DNA of 64,000 nucleotides from JBEKHT01 sp049511715 (lineage in GTDB: Bacteria > Chloroflexota > Anaerolineae > Anaerolineales > RBG-16-64-43): assembly GCA_049511715.1 (NCBI GenBank), contig JBEKXU010000009.1, positions 1 to 64,000 of the forward strand, read 5' to 3'. The notes under the pieces are model-generated. The model saw only the letters and a program-made list of their open reading frames with translations. It had not been told where the DNA came from and did not search any database. The first letter of the stretch is position 1; each line of letters opens with the position of its first letter. This document shows positions 34,471 through 43,645 of this stretch, one piece after another. The position numbers and the translations under genes are program-made.

Positions 34471-35694
34471 ATGAAAGCCACTCGCCGCCCTCCTTTGATC
34501 CTCATTCTCCCTCTCGTCTTGAGCTTGCTGCTCGTCGCGTGCAATCTGCAGCAGGTTACCGGAGGGCAGCCAGCTGCGGCGGTTGCCTCGGACACCCCCC
34601 TGCCGGAGGCGGTGAACCCGACCGAGACGGCGCTTGCCCCGCAGGCCTCGCCCACGGCGATTCCGACCGAGACCCCGCTCCCGACGCCGACGGCCACTCC
34701 TTCCCTTTATCCCATGGGCCCGAACGAATATCCCGTCGGTGTCGACCCGCTCACCGGCCTGGTCGTGGCAAATTCCTCGCTGCTGAACCTGCGCCCACTG
34801 GCGATCAAGGTGTCGAACTTCCCCCGCAGCGCTCGCCCTCAGGCGGGGCTCTCGAAGGCGGACCTGCTTTTTGAGCTGTATACCGAGGGCGGCGCCACGC
34901 GGTTCATCGCTTTGTACTACGGGCAATCCGCGGACAGGGTGGGACCGATCCGGTCAGCACGGGTTGAGGATACGAGCATCACCCCGCTGTACGACGCCAT
35001 CCTCGTGCACGTCCAGGCCTACGAAGATGTCTGGAACGAGCTTTACGCGCTGGGAATTGCCAACATCAATGAGTTTCCTGCCTCGTGCCCAGCGATCTGT
35101 CGGGATCCCACCGTGGCCGTGCAGGTCAATAGCGCGTTCGGCAATACCCAAGCTCTCGACGCTTACGCGACGAACACGCAGCTGGAGACCGGGAAACCCA
35201 ACCTCGCTGGCATGGTATTCGACCCGGAGCGGCCCGCCAATTCCACATCGGCCCAGGGATTACTGGTGAACTTCTCCCAGTCGGCTCGAGCCGAGTGGCA
35301 ATATGACGTGGCTTCGGGGGAGTACTGGCGTTTCTCCGAGAACGACGGGGGTTCGATGGTGCCCCTGGACGACAGCACCACCAACACGCAGCTGGCCGTC
35401 GACAACGCTCTGGTCCTCTTCGTTCCTTTTAATCGTTACGTCGGCGCGACGACCTCGGCAGAAATGTGGCAACTCGGCCTGCAGGGTTCGGGCAAGGCCG
35501 TGTTCTTCCGGGATGGTGGCGTGGTCACCGGCACCTGGCGGACTGTGGTCCCGGGAGCCCCGCTCCAGTTCTTTGATTCGAGCGGCCAGCCCTATGCCCT
35601 GAAGCCGGGGAATTCCTGGATTGCGGTTATCGGCAAGGCATCTTCAACCATTCCCTCTTCGCAGCTGTGGACCTTCCGTATGTACTTTCCATGA
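34471..35694 (+). CDS. DUF3048 (YerB-like) lipoprotein, first of three
   Basis: This lipoprotein of 407 residues has a signal peptide ending in LLVAC (Cys near residue 20), a Pro/Thr linker up to about residue 80, and then the DUF3048 region. Typical features are VDPLTGLVV, RPLAIKVSNFPRSARPQAGLSKADLLFE, TRFIALYYGQ and VGPIRSAR in the N-terminal half, and SARAEWQYDVASGEYWRF and VLFVPFNRY in the C-terminal half. The best-known relative is Bacillus YerB; the biochemical function is unknown. The ATG at 34471 follows GAAAGGGGATTGATC. Confidence 0.9.
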   Translation: MKATRRPPLILILPLVLSLLLVACNLQQVTGGQPAAAVASDTPLPEAVNPTETALAPQASPTAIPTETPLPTPTATPSLYPMGPNEYPVGVDPLTGLVVANSSLLNLRPLAIKVSNFPRSARPQAGLSKADLLFELYTEGGATRFIALYYGQSADRVGPIRSARVEDTSITPLYDAILVHVQAYEDVWNELYALGIANINEFPASCPAICRDPTVAVQVNSAFGNTQALDAYATNTQLETGKPNLAGMVFDPERPANSTSAQGLLVNFSQSARAEWQYDVASGEYWRFSENDGGSMVPLDDSTTNTQLAVDNALVLFVPFNRYVGATTSAEMWQLGLQGSGKAVFFRDGGVVTGTWRTVVPGAPLQFFDSSGQPYALKPGNSWIAVIGKASSTIPSSQLWTFRMYFP

Positions 35695-35726
35695 GACAGG
35701 GGGATCGGTAGAGGTTTGAACCTCTG

Positions 35727-37010
35727 GTGGAGAAACTGATCTTCCGCGGGGCGGGCTTGCGGGTCACAGGTCGAAGAGACCCCGGGGCTCGGACCCATCT
35801 GTTTGGCGCACGTTTCAGGTTGGCCGGGTCCATCGCGGCGGGCATCGTGCTGGTTTCTACTTCCTGCGCGGCCTTCCGTCCCGCAAGCGGGCTCGCGAAG
35901 CCCAGTCAGACGATCGCGCCGACGCCCGCCCGACTCCTTTCGGGCACCGCGACCGAGAGGGCCACCAAGATCCCGCCGCAGCGCACCCCGACGGCGGAAC
36001 CGACTGTAACGCCTCAGCCCACCTCCCCGCAGGCCATTGACCAGCTCACCGGCCTACCGGTAAGCGATCCTAGTGTCTTGTCCAGGCCGGTTGTCGCCAT
36101 CAAGGTGTCAAACTACCCTCGGACCGCGAGGCCTCAAGCGGGCCTGTCCTACGCAGACCTGCTCTTTGAGTATTACCAAGAAGGCGGGGAAACGCGTTTT
36201 CAGGCGCTGTACCTTAGCCAGGATGTCACCAAGGTCGGCCCGATTCGGTCAGGACGCATCGTCGATGCCTTATTGCAAAAGATGTACCAATCCATCTTGG
36301 TCTTTAACGGAGCCGACTCGCGCGTGTGGGATTGGTTCGCCCTCCAGAATATCACCTCGAAGCTGTACGAAGGGCCGGCTCCCTGTCCCGCCCTCTGCCG
36401 CGAATATACGCCTACCGCGCCGGGATTTCCCGCTCAAGCGCAAATCAATAGCCTGTACGGCAACACTGCTGCCCTGCGGAAGGCTGCCGTGGCCGTTGGA
36501 ATCCCATCGTTGGTTCCTGTTCTGAAGGGGATGGTGTTCAGCGTCGCGCCTCCCGCCGGCGGTAAGCCGGCCACCGACTTGCTTGTGCGCTTCCTCACGG
36601 ATAACGCTCGTGCCGAGTGGCGCTACGACCCGGGGACCGACAAGTACCTGCGCTGGTCGGAAACCGACAGCGGGGGCATGGCGCCCTTGACCGACCGTCT
36701 GAACGGCCAGCAGCTCTCGGTTTCGAACCTGATCGTGGTCTCCGTACCCTTCAACCGACGGCACGAACCGGACCATATTGAAATGTACGACGTGAACCTG
36801 CTAGGCGCTGGAGGCGCGCTGTTCTTCCGCGACAGCCAGGAATGGCAGGGTACTTGGCGCGTAGCGGACCCCAATCGTCCCCTTCAGTTCTTCGGTGAGA
36901 ATGGCCCTTTTGCCCTGCACCCCGGGGTGACCTGGATTGCGCTTGTCGGCGAGTCTTCGACCTCCTCCAACATTGGGGATAGTTGGAGGGTTGAGTTCGC
37001 CCTGCCGTGA
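35727..37010 (+). CDS. DUF3048 (YerB-like) lipoprotein, second of three
   Basis: This is a 427-residue paralogue of its neighbours. The lipobox is VSTSC near residue 47, followed by a Pro/Thr linker, then LTGLPVSDPS, RPVVAIKVSNYPRTARPQAGLSYADLLFEYY, VGPIRSGR and, in the second half, ARAEWRYDPGTDKYLRWSE. The GTG at 35727 gives an unusually long N-terminus before the signal helix; a TTG at 35757 or later would be more normal, so the start is uncertain. A short inverted repeat (AGAGGTT/AACCTCT) lies between the first gene and this one. Confidence 0.88.
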   Translation: MEKLIFRGAGLRVTGRRDPGARTHLFGARFRLAGSIAAGIVLVSTSCAAFRPASGLAKPSQTIAPTPARLLSGTATERATKIPPQRTPTAEPTVTPQPTSPQAIDQLTGLPVSDPSVLSRPVVAIKVSNYPRTARPQAGLSYADLLFEYYQEGGETRFQALYLSQDVTKVGPIRSGRIVDALLQKMYQSILVFNGADSRVWDWFALQNITSKLYEGPAPCPALCREYTPTAPGFPAQAQINSLYGNTAALRKAAVAVGIPSLVPVLKGMVFSVAPPAGGKPATDLLVRFLTDNARAEWRYDPGTDKYLRWSETDSGGMAPLTDRLNGQQLSVSNLIVVSVPFNRRHEPDHIEMYDVNLLGAGGALFFRDSQEWQGTWRVADPNRPLQFFGENGPFALHPGVTWIALVGESSTSSNIGDSWRVEFALP

Positions 37011-37061
37011 CGCCTGGGCGTCTTGCGGGCGGGCCTCGTTTTGCGGGATCGGAGGAAGAGA

Positions 37062-38273
37062 ATGCGCAGGCCCTTTTCGCACTGGCCCCTGGCGATAGCT
37101 TTGGCGGCCGGTATCCTGGCCTCCACCTCGTGCGTTGCACCTGGTCCGTCGGGCGAGCTGACGAAGGTGAGACCTGCCCTCACCGGGGCAATTCCGACTT
37201 CCCCTGCCAGCGCCGTGCCCAGCACCGCGACGGAGAGAGTCACTGAGGCCCCCTCGCCAACAGCAACGGTTGTCCCCCCCACGGGAACACCCACTCCGTC
37301 CGTGATGGGCCCTGAATTCCCGGAAAATGTCGACCCTCTTTCCGGGCTGCCTGTTGGGGATCCCTCGCTTCTGGATCGAAGGCCGGTGGCCCTCAAAGTT
37401 TCGAACTTCCCTCGAAGCCTGCGCCCTCAATCCGGGCTATTAGGCGCGGATCTGGTGTTTGAGTACTATACGGAAGAGGGCATGTCACGCTTCCTGGCCG
37501 TCTACTTGGGCCAGGATGCCGCGAAGGTCGGCCCAGTGCGCTCGGCTCGCTATATGGATTCCGAGTTGGTCATGATGTACCAGGCGGTTCTGGGTTTTGT
37601 CGGCGCCGATCCCACGGTGTGGGCCCATGTCGTAGGGACCCTGGGCTCACGGGCGATAAGTGAAAGTCCCTCCACCTGCCCGGCGCTGTGCCGAGGCGGG
37701 AACGGGAATGTCAACAGCGTGTTCGCCGATACCGCTGCGTTCACGACTCTCTCCAAATCTCAGGGCCGGCGGGAACTGGGGGGCATGACCTTTGAGCTGG
37801 AACCGCCCCCTGGGGGGGACCCAGGGAGCCAGGTTCAAGTTCGCTTTTCATGGGGGACGCGGGCCGAGTGGCGATACGATGAGACTCTGGGGGCGTACCA
37901 ACGTTGGTCGGAATCCCTGCAGGGAGAGAACATCGTGATGGTTCCCCTGGCGGACCGGAACACCGGGGGACAGATTCAGACGGACAACGTAGCCATCCTG
38001 TACGCCGAATACAGTCGGCTTTCCGGAAACGAGAAGTACGACGTGGATTTCGTCTATACCAAACGGGGCCGGCTTCAGCTCTTTCGGGACGGGATGGTCT
38101 ACGAAGGATTCTGGGTGGTCGCCAGTCCCACGTCGCCGTTTCAGTTCGTCGACGCCTCCGGTGCACCGTTGCGCCTTCACCCAGGGAACACCTGGCTTGA
38201 GGTGGTGGGCGAGGATTCTGCAAGCAAGCAGGTGAACCCCGGACAATGGGAAGTCGACTTCGCCCTCCCCTGA
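37062..38273 (+). CDS. DUF3048 (YerB-like) lipoprotein, third of three
   Basis: This 403-residue protein is the third copy, with lipobox ASTSC near residue 24, a Pro/Thr linker and the same DUF3048 blocks (VDPLSGLPVGDPS, RPVALKVSNFPRSLRPQSGLLGADLVFEYY, VGPVRSAR, TRAEWRYDETLGAYQRWSE). GGAGGAAGAG at 37051-37060 fixes the ATG at 37062. All three copies have two further Cys around the middle (CPAxCR), which could form a disulfide outside the cell. The gene is 51 bases after the second copy and likely in one operon. Confidence 0.9.
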   Translation: MRRPFSHWPLAIALAAGILASTSCVAPGPSGELTKVRPALTGAIPTSPASAVPSTATERVTEAPSPTATVVPPTGTPTPSVMGPEFPENVDPLSGLPVGDPSLLDRRPVALKVSNFPRSLRPQSGLLGADLVFEYYTEEGMSRFLAVYLGQDAAKVGPVRSARYMDSELVMMYQAVLGFVGADPTVWAHVVGTLGSRAISESPSTCPALCRGGNGNVNSVFADTAAFTTLSKSQGRRELGGMTFELEPPPGGDPGSQVQVRFSWGTRAEWRYDETLGAYQRWSESLQGENIVMVPLADRNTGGQIQTDNVAILYAEYSRLSGNEKYDVDFVYTKRGRLQLFRDGMVYEGFWVVASPTSPFQFVDASGAPLRLHPGNTWLEVVGEDSASKQVNPGQWEVDFALP

Positions 38274-38640
38274 ATCCGGCTCAAAGCCTTGTCCGCAGCC
38301 TTTAGCCGACGCGGATCCACTTCAGGTCGCCGAATAGCGGCGGCTGCCAGACTCGTCTTGGGGTCCGCCGCCTCCGGGCCCCAGCCAGGCTGAGGCGGCT
38401 CCAGCTGGACGAAGACCTGCGACGGGTCTTTTCTCGGGCTCCCTCCGAATTCCTCGTTCCGAGTGTCACAAGAGGGACTCGAACGGCGAGCACCGGTCTT
38501 CGGCAATTCGATCGGGGTCGCCGGATCGGCCTGCTGAAAGCAGATCCTGGCCTCGATGAGAGCTGGGTGGTCTTGCTGGGATTCGGGTCTCCTGGTTCCC
38601 GCGAGTGCCGGGGCAGATCGGGCTGGTTTCCTGGCCTACC
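38274..38640. other. Gap between convergent DUF3048 and glucan phosphorylase genes
   Basis: About 370 bases with no gene I can support. A segment near 38471-38490 resembles the T-loop of a tRNA on the minus strand, but its stem does not pair, so I do not call a tRNA. No clear terminator hairpin was found. Confidence 0.35.
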
Positions 38641-40839
38641 CTAGGGCTCGGAGAAGGAGGTGTCACGGGGGGCGGAGCCCGCTTGGGTCAGAGCGGGCAG
38701 GTACATTTCGCTGGCATACTCCTTGAGCATCCGCCGAGTGCAGAATTGAGGCGAAAGGGTACGAATAGACTCCTTAATTCGGGCAACCCACTCACTGGGG
38801 ACATCTTCCGCCGAGCGCCGGTAGTAAAGAGGCACAATCTCGTTTTCGAGCGTTTCATACATGCCTTGAAGTTCTCGGGCTGGATCGGGAGGATCGCCGT
38901 TGGCTCCTAAGTCCTCCCCGATCGCCCAGCCATTCTGTCCGTTGTAGGCCTCCCGCCACCAACCATCCAAGACCGAAAAGTTCAAGACGCCATTGAGAGC
39001 TGCCTTCTGGCCAGAGGTTCCGGAGGCTTCTTGCAGTCGCCTGGGCGTATTCAGCCACACGTCTACCCCCTGGACGAGATAGCGCGAGAGCTCGATATCA
39101 TAGTCTTCCAGGAACACGACGCGCCCCCCGACCTCCGCGCGCTTGGCGACGCGATAGACTTCCTGAAGCATGCGTTTGGCCGGCTCATCGGCGGGGTGAG
39201 CTTTGCCGGCAAAAATGATCTGGACGGGCATGTTCGGCTGGTTGATCAGTCTCAACAGACGGTCGGGATCGCTCAGGATCAAGGCCGGTCTCTTGTAGGT
39301 GGTGAAGCGCCGCGCGAATCCTATCGTCAGGGTATACGGATCCAGAAGGGCGCCCTCCGCAACGGCTTGGACCGGGTGCATCCCCCCGGCCAGCCACATT
39401 TCGCGGGTCCGCTCCCGAATGTGCGCAACCAGCTTTCGCTTGAGATGGCTCCGAACGGACCAGAGCTCGGCTTCGGGGATCTTCGACACCGACTCCCACA
39501 TTTCCGGGTCGTCGATCCTGCGCCGCCAATCTGCTCCAAGGTACTTCCCGAACAGAATGCCCATGCGCCGCGCCAGCCAGGTCTCGATGTGCACCCCATT
39601 GGTGATATGGTGGATCGGCACGTTTTCTTCCGTCAGGTTGGGCCACAGGAAATGCCACATACGCCTCGAGACAATGCCGTGAAGCTCAGACACCGCGTTG
39701 ATGTGCCCGGAGAGGCGCATGGCCAGGACAGGCATGCTGAAAACCTCCCCCCAGGACTGCTGGCGACGGCCCAGGTCCAGGAAGGCATCGCGCTCCAAAC
39801 CGAGCTGGGGCCAGTACGGCGCGAAGAACTTGTCCATCAGCCACAAGGGGAACTCGTCGCTGCCAGCAGCCACGGGGGTGTGGGTTGTGAAAACACTGGA
39901 GGCCCGGACTATCTCCGCGGCTTCGGCAAAACCGCGGCCGGCAACCACGTCCTCCCGGCACCGCTCCAGCAGAGCAAAGGCCGAATGTCCTTCATTGAGG
40001 TGCCAAGCCGCGGGATCGCGTCCCAACGCCCGCAGAGCCCGCACCCCCCCGATCCCGAGGATGATCTCTTGCGAGATGCGGTTTTCGAGTTCGCTGGTGT
40101 ACAGCCGAGCGGTCAATTCACGATCTTCCGGCGAATTGGCCTCGACATTGCTGTCCAGCAGAAAGAGGGAGCACCGCCCGACACATACCCGCCAAAGACG
40201 GGCCGACAGGTCTCTGCCTGGGAGCGGCACCGACACGACCACCGGAGATTGGTGCTGATCCAGGACCGGCCAGACGGGCAAGCTGGCGAAGTCCATAGTC
40301 TCATGCATGGCCTCCTGCCAGCCGTCCTCGGACACCCGCTGCCGGAAGTAGCCCCGCGTGTAGAGAAAGCCAACCCCCACCACCGGCATGCCCAGATCAC
40401 TGGCTTCCTTCAGATGGTCTCCCGAGAGCACACCGAGACCGCCCGCGTACATCGGAAGCGACTCGTGAAATCCGTACTCAGTGGAAATGTAGGCCACAAG
40501 GTTGTTCGTCAGCTCCGGATGATGGGAGGCATACCAAGTCTCCTTGGTGGTTAGATACTCGTCGAACTCAGCCATCACTCGATCGTACAGGTCGAGATAA
40601 AAGCGGTCATACGACATGGCGTTCAGTTGCGGTCGGTGGACTTTTCGAAGAAACCGAACGGGGTTGTGATGAACGTGTTCCCACAGCAGATTGTCGATGC
40701 GGGAAAACAATCTCTGGGCCTGCGGATGCCAGGTCCACCAGAGGTTGTAGGCCAGGTCGGGCAGCCGATCAAGGCGGCTGGGCAGAGAGAGATCAGCGAG
40801 TCCGGGCGGAGCCGAGTCCTCTTGAGTGTTGGGTCTCAT
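38641..40839 (-). CDS. glgP: Alpha-glucan phosphorylase
   Basis: This 732-residue enzyme is of the shorter bacterial/archaeal type (as in Thermotoga), which releases glucose-1-phosphate from glycogen or maltodextrin. It opens with the N-terminal DUF3417-like region (LPDLAYNLWWTWHPQAQRLF). Core motifs are STEYGFHESLPMYAGGLGVLSGDHLK, WHLNEGHSAF, TTHTPVAAG, ITNGVH, GFARRFTTYKRP, and the PLP-lysine region EASGTSGQKAALNGVLNFSVLDGWW. The ATG is preceded by GGAAGGG. No other glycogen genes are adjacent. A shortened IS30-type transposase lies just upstream. Confidence 0.95.
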   Translation of the reverse strand: MRPNTQEDSAPPGLADLSLPSRLDRLPDLAYNLWWTWHPQAQRLFSRIDNLLWEHVHHNPVRFLRKVHRPQLNAMSYDRFYLDLYDRVMAEFDEYLTTKETWYASHHPELTNNLVAYISTEYGFHESLPMYAGGLGVLSGDHLKEASDLGMPVVGVGFLYTRGYFRQRVSEDGWQEAMHETMDFASLPVWPVLDQHQSPVVVSVPLPGRDLSARLWRVCVGRCSLFLLDSNVEANSPEDRELTARLYTSELENRISQEIILGIGGVRALRALGRDPAAWHLNEGHSAFALLERCREDVVAGRGFAEAAEIVRASSVFTTHTPVAAGSDEFPLWLMDKFFAPYWPQLGLERDAFLDLGRRQQSWGEVFSMPVLAMRLSGHINAVSELHGIVSRRMWHFLWPNLTEENVPIHHITNGVHIETWLARRMGILFGKYLGADWRRRIDDPEMWESVSKIPEAELWSVRSHLKRKLVAHIRERTREMWLAGGMHPVQAVAEGALLDPYTLTIGFARRFTTYKRPALILSDPDRLLRLINQPNMPVQIIFAGKAHPADEPAKRMLQEVYRVAKRAEVGGRVVFLEDYDIELSRYLVQGVDVWLNTPRRLQEASGTSGQKAALNGVLNFSVLDGWWREAYNGQNGWAIGEDLGANGDPPDPARELQGMYETLENEIVPLYYRRSAEDVPSEWVARIKESIRTLSPQFCTRRMLKEYASEMYLPALTQAGSAPRDTSFSEP

Positions 40840-40874
40840 CTTTGAGCCCTTCCAGGGGGAGAGAATAACGTGGA

Positions 40875-40901
40875 ACTATAACACACCCTTTCCAGAAACA
40901 A
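40875..40901 (-). promoter_or_regulatory. Possible promoter of the glucan phosphorylase gene
   Basis: On the minus strand TGTTATAGT is an extended -10 (TATAGT at 40880-40875), with TTGTTT 15 bases upstream (40901-40896). The spacing is short. It lies eight bases from the stop of the IS30-type transposase, so the element ends close to or inside this promoter. Confidence 0.35.
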
Positions 40902-40908
40902 GTCGAGC

Positions 40909-41820
40909 CTAGACTCTAATTCTAAGTGCAACGGTATGAGATAGGAGCACCTCCTTGGGGGTCAAGAATTGAAGGCATTTCCGAGGTCGTTGATTCAGCT
41001 CCTCGGCAATTTGGTCAAGCTCCTCTTGGGAGAGACGGCGGAGGTCGGTGTGGCGCGGTAGGTACCTGCGCAGAAGACCATTGGTCTGTTCCACGGTTCC
41101 CTTCTCCCAGGAGTGATAGGGGTGGCAGAAGTAGAACGGGATCCCGAGTTGATGCGAGACGAGGGTGTGATTGGTGTGCTCGGGACCATTGTCGGCCGTT
41201 ATGCTGCGAACGGGCCAGGAGGCCAAGCGTTGACACAGGGCGCGAGCAGTAGCGTGAGAGGATTTGTCCTCCAGCTTAGCTTGGCCACGAGGGTAAAGCA
41301 ACGAGTCGGTCTCCCAGTGTCCAGGCTGGGATCGCTCCTGGGCCTCCAAGGGCCGCTGGTCGATGAAAACCCGGTTCGGAATGGGGGTTTTCTGGGCCTG
41401 GCGGCCGTGGCGTTGGGTGCGGTGCCTTTTCCCCCGGCGGAGGTATTCCCACAGCCTTTCCTGCCGGCCCAGAGGCGAGAGGTAAATAAAGCGGTAGATC
41501 GTCTCATGGCTAACCAGAGGCTCTCCGTGATCCCGGTTCAAGCGCCCGGCAATGACCTCTGGCGACCAGCCGCGCTCCAGACTCAGGATCACGTAGCGTC
41601 TCAGGGCCCGCTCTCCAAGCTTGGGCTTGGGGCGACAAGCCTGGCGCCTCTGGCGGTAGCGGCGTTGGGCCAGGTCCGGCAGGTAGCCGAGCCCAGTCCC
41701 GTTGCGGCGCAGCTCACGGCTCAGGGTCGACTTGCTTCGGCCCAAGGACCGGGCGATGTCTGCCAGGCTACGACCTTCGTGGATCCCTTGACAGATGGTC
41801 AAGCGTTCCTCGGTGCTCAA
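40909..41820 (-). mobile_element. IS30-family transposase, internally shortened
   Basis: This frame of 303 residues is a clear IS30-type DDE transposase: N-terminal helix-turn-helix (LSTEERLTICQGIHEGRSLADIARSLGRSKSTLSRELRRN), WSPEVIAGRL, then the acidic triad in HWETD, TADNGPEH and the Glu of GTVEQTNGLLRRYLP. Between the first and second Asp only 34 residues remain, against about 50 in E. coli IS30. The missing piece is the strand pair around the usual LVERKSRY, so an in-frame deletion of about 50 bases is likely and activity is doubtful. The start is TTG following an in-frame TAA. I could not define matching terminal inverted repeats. Confidence 0.85.
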
Positions 41821-42348
41821 ATGGCGAGGACTTTATTCAACGCCTCCCAATTCCTGTTGAACTTCGTTCGTCTTGGTAATGCCCGAGGACTAGCTAGCGG
41901 CAACTGTATGAGGCCTTGGGCTCGGCGGGCAGGAGATAGGGGAGACCGCGTCCCCCCGCTGGGCCTGTATTGGGTCGAGGGCCGGAATCCGTCCAGTCAG
42001 TGGCGATTTCCTCTCGAGCGTAACCCGAGAGAAGATCCTCGGCTTCTTAGGAGAAGCAGCGATCTCCCCTCTGCCGAGGATGAGGAGAAAGAGGAAGAGG
42101 AACCCGCCTCCATGGGCTTTGGTTCCCGGAGTACCCCCATACCACGGCCTCTGGCTGGTCAAGCCGAGCCAGCGTTACACGGCCACGATCGCGCCATGCA
42201 GGAAAGGGCTTTGCACTTCTAAGGCCCCCTCGGCACGGATGTTCCGCGATGAGTCAAACGGCAGAGGAACTCAGCGTTCGGTCCGAAAGATCAATTCCGG
42301 CCTGGGCCATCTGCGATGATGGTGCAGGCGTTGCGGAGCGGCCATCTC
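41821..42348. other. Gap beside the IS30 remnant
   Basis: About 530 bases without a gene I can support. It probably includes one end of the insertion element, but the end could not be placed because no inverted repeat matching the other side was found. Confidence 0.3.
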
Positions 42349-42846
42349 TTAGGCCGGAGGGGTCCCGGACACAGGTAAGGTGACGTTGAATGCGGACATG
42401 ACCATATTTCCAGCGACCTGCACGGGCACGTCCGGACCTGGAAACTCCCATGTGCCCACCTGACCTTTGTCCACGTGGAGAACTGCCCAAAGTCGCGGTG
42501 TGGCATGAAGCAGGTCAATAATGACCACCACATTTCTGTTGACCCCTGGCTTGACCGGCGAATAGCCAATAACGATGCCTGGGGCACCGTTCTTTTCCGC
42601 ATTGATGGCCAGCCATCCCTGCTCGAGGGCAACGACCGAGGCGATGGAAACAGTGCCGTTCATTGCGTTCTGGTCGTTCACCGTAATCTGTGGCGTCAGA
42701 GACTTGAGGGGAATGGGGGTCCCCGTAGGTGGCACTTGGGTGGGCGGGGTGCGCGGGGTGGCGAGAGCCGTGGCGGGCGCCGAGCAGGCGCTCAACCAGC
42801 TCAGCACCATGGCTAGGACAACAAAGCGATAGTTCCTTCTCAACAT
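42349..42846 (-). CDS. DUF7282-type lipoprotein
   Basis: This 165-residue protein has a lipoprotein signal (lipobox LSAC near residue 21), a Pro/Thr linker to about residue 45, then one domain with VNDQNAMNGTVSIASVVALEQGWLAI and LHVDKGQVGTWEFPGPDVPV. This resembles the DUF7282 domain found in exported proteins of Chloroflexota and haloarchaea; function unknown. GGAGGAGAC directly precedes the ATG. It and the lipoprotein pseudogene upstream lie on the same strand and look like a small accessory block next to the IS30 remnant. Confidence 0.75.
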   Translation of the reverse strand: MLRRNYRFVVLAMVLSWLSACSAPATALATPRTPPTQVPPTGTPIPLKSLTPQITVNDQNAMNGTVSIASVVALEQGWLAINAEKNGAPGIVIGYSPVKPGVNRNVVVIIDLLHATPRLWAVLHVDKGQVGTWEFPGPDVPVQVAGNMVMSAFNVTLPVSGTPPA

Positions 42847-43011
42847 TGTCTCCTCCTGGCTGCCGGGCGGGACACGATGTAACGGCCTGCTTTTGCCGCC
42901 CGGCCAGGGCTCCGCGCCTTCCGCGGGAAGGACATGGGTGTGCGCCCTGCGGGTCTCAGTTTAAATGCAGCCGCCCGTTGCGTACCTCTGGAACCTTGCC
43001 ATTGTCGTGAT

Positions 43012-43047
43012 CGTCTCCCTGCCAGGGTACATCCCGGCAGGGAGACG
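43012..43047. terminator. Very strong 36-base hairpin
   Basis: Positions 43012-43023 pair perfectly with 43036-43047 (12 bp). The inner part adds GGG/CCC (43025-43027 with 43033-43035) after a single bulged A, closing on the loop TACAT. It lies 17 bases after the stop of the lipoprotein pseudogene on the minus strand, the right place for a terminator, but no T-tract follows. Confidence 0.6.
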
Positions 43048-43064
43048 CATGGCCCCTTCCCTGC

Positions 43065-43608
43065 CTAGTAGGCATTACCGCCTCGGTGCGAGGAGGGAGC
43101 GGCAACTTTCGTGCCCGAGGGAGAAACCGCGAACCAAATAGCGGCGAGGCCTTCGCCCTTCGTGTCTCCAGCGGCTACATCCCCTCGGAAGTGGTAGAGC
43201 GGCCAACTATTGTACGTGACCTGGGATGATTCGTCTGTGCGGCAGACGGTGCCAAGGAGGCTGCCGTTTACTCCGCTTTCGGCCGTCGCCCGCCCGGTCA
43301 GCGGCGGCCAGTTCTGCGCACAGGTGTCGCAACAACCAGACTTGAATTGGGTATCCGTGGTCCGCATGTAGAGCGTCCGACCGTGTGAGTAGGCCAGGAA
43401 ACTCCCCAGGGTTGCGTTATGCGTCATCACGACGACGACCGGGGTCGGTGCGCTGTTTCCATCATGGCTCCCGTAGGGGCTGAGCCCAGCGTTGCGGACT
43501 TGGCCGCCGGCGCAACAGCAGGCGAGGACCCGTAAGATGATCCACAGCCGCCAAAACGACTGCCACCGTCAGGATGGACGCGGCGATTGACAAGACTCTT
43601 GCTCGTAT
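43065..43608 (-). pseudogene. COG4315-type lipoprotein, two frameshifts and ATA start
   Basis: The last 121 codons (43430-43065) encode a secreted-repeat domain of the COG4315 type: ATLGSFLAYSHGRTLYMRTTD, a CCDTC pair with NWPPLTG, QVTYNSWPLYHFRGD and GIWF-like AIWFAVSPSGTKV. It has no plausible start of its own. Upstream, a ribosome-binding site (AAGGAG) precedes ATA at 43608 and a signal peptide RARVLSIAASILTVAVVLAA in one frame. This continues as CGSSYGSSPAVAPAAKS in a second frame and as GNSAPTPVVVVMTHN in the third, the frame of the domain. Joined, they make a normal lipoprotein with lipobox LAAC. I infer two frameshifts and a lost ATG. Confidence 0.65.
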
Positions 43609-43628
43609 TTTATCTCCTTGTCGAATAC

Positions 43629-43645
43629 ATGATGGAATTCATCAT
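43629..43645. promoter_or_regulatory. Inverted repeat upstream of the lipoprotein pseudogene
   Basis: ATGATG (43629-43634) and CATCAT (43640-43645) flank GAATT in an AT-rich stretch just upstream of the pseudogene, an operator-like placement. No clear promoter hexamers could be fixed around it. Confidence 0.3.

Noticed and set aside
38461..38535. A tRNA-like T-loop (GTTCGAGTCCC on the minus strand)
   Set aside because: The bases before the loop (CGCCG) do not pair with those after (CCCTC), and no acceptor, D or anticodon stems can be drawn around it.
39031..40554. A 507-codon open frame on the plus strand
   Set aside because: It is antisense to the glucan phosphorylase gene, whose catalytic motifs are intact. 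No family pattern in the antisense reading.
40861..41900. Terminal inverted repeats of the IS30 element
   Set aside because: I compared both flanks of the transposase by eye and found no convincing matching repeat, so I do not give element ends.
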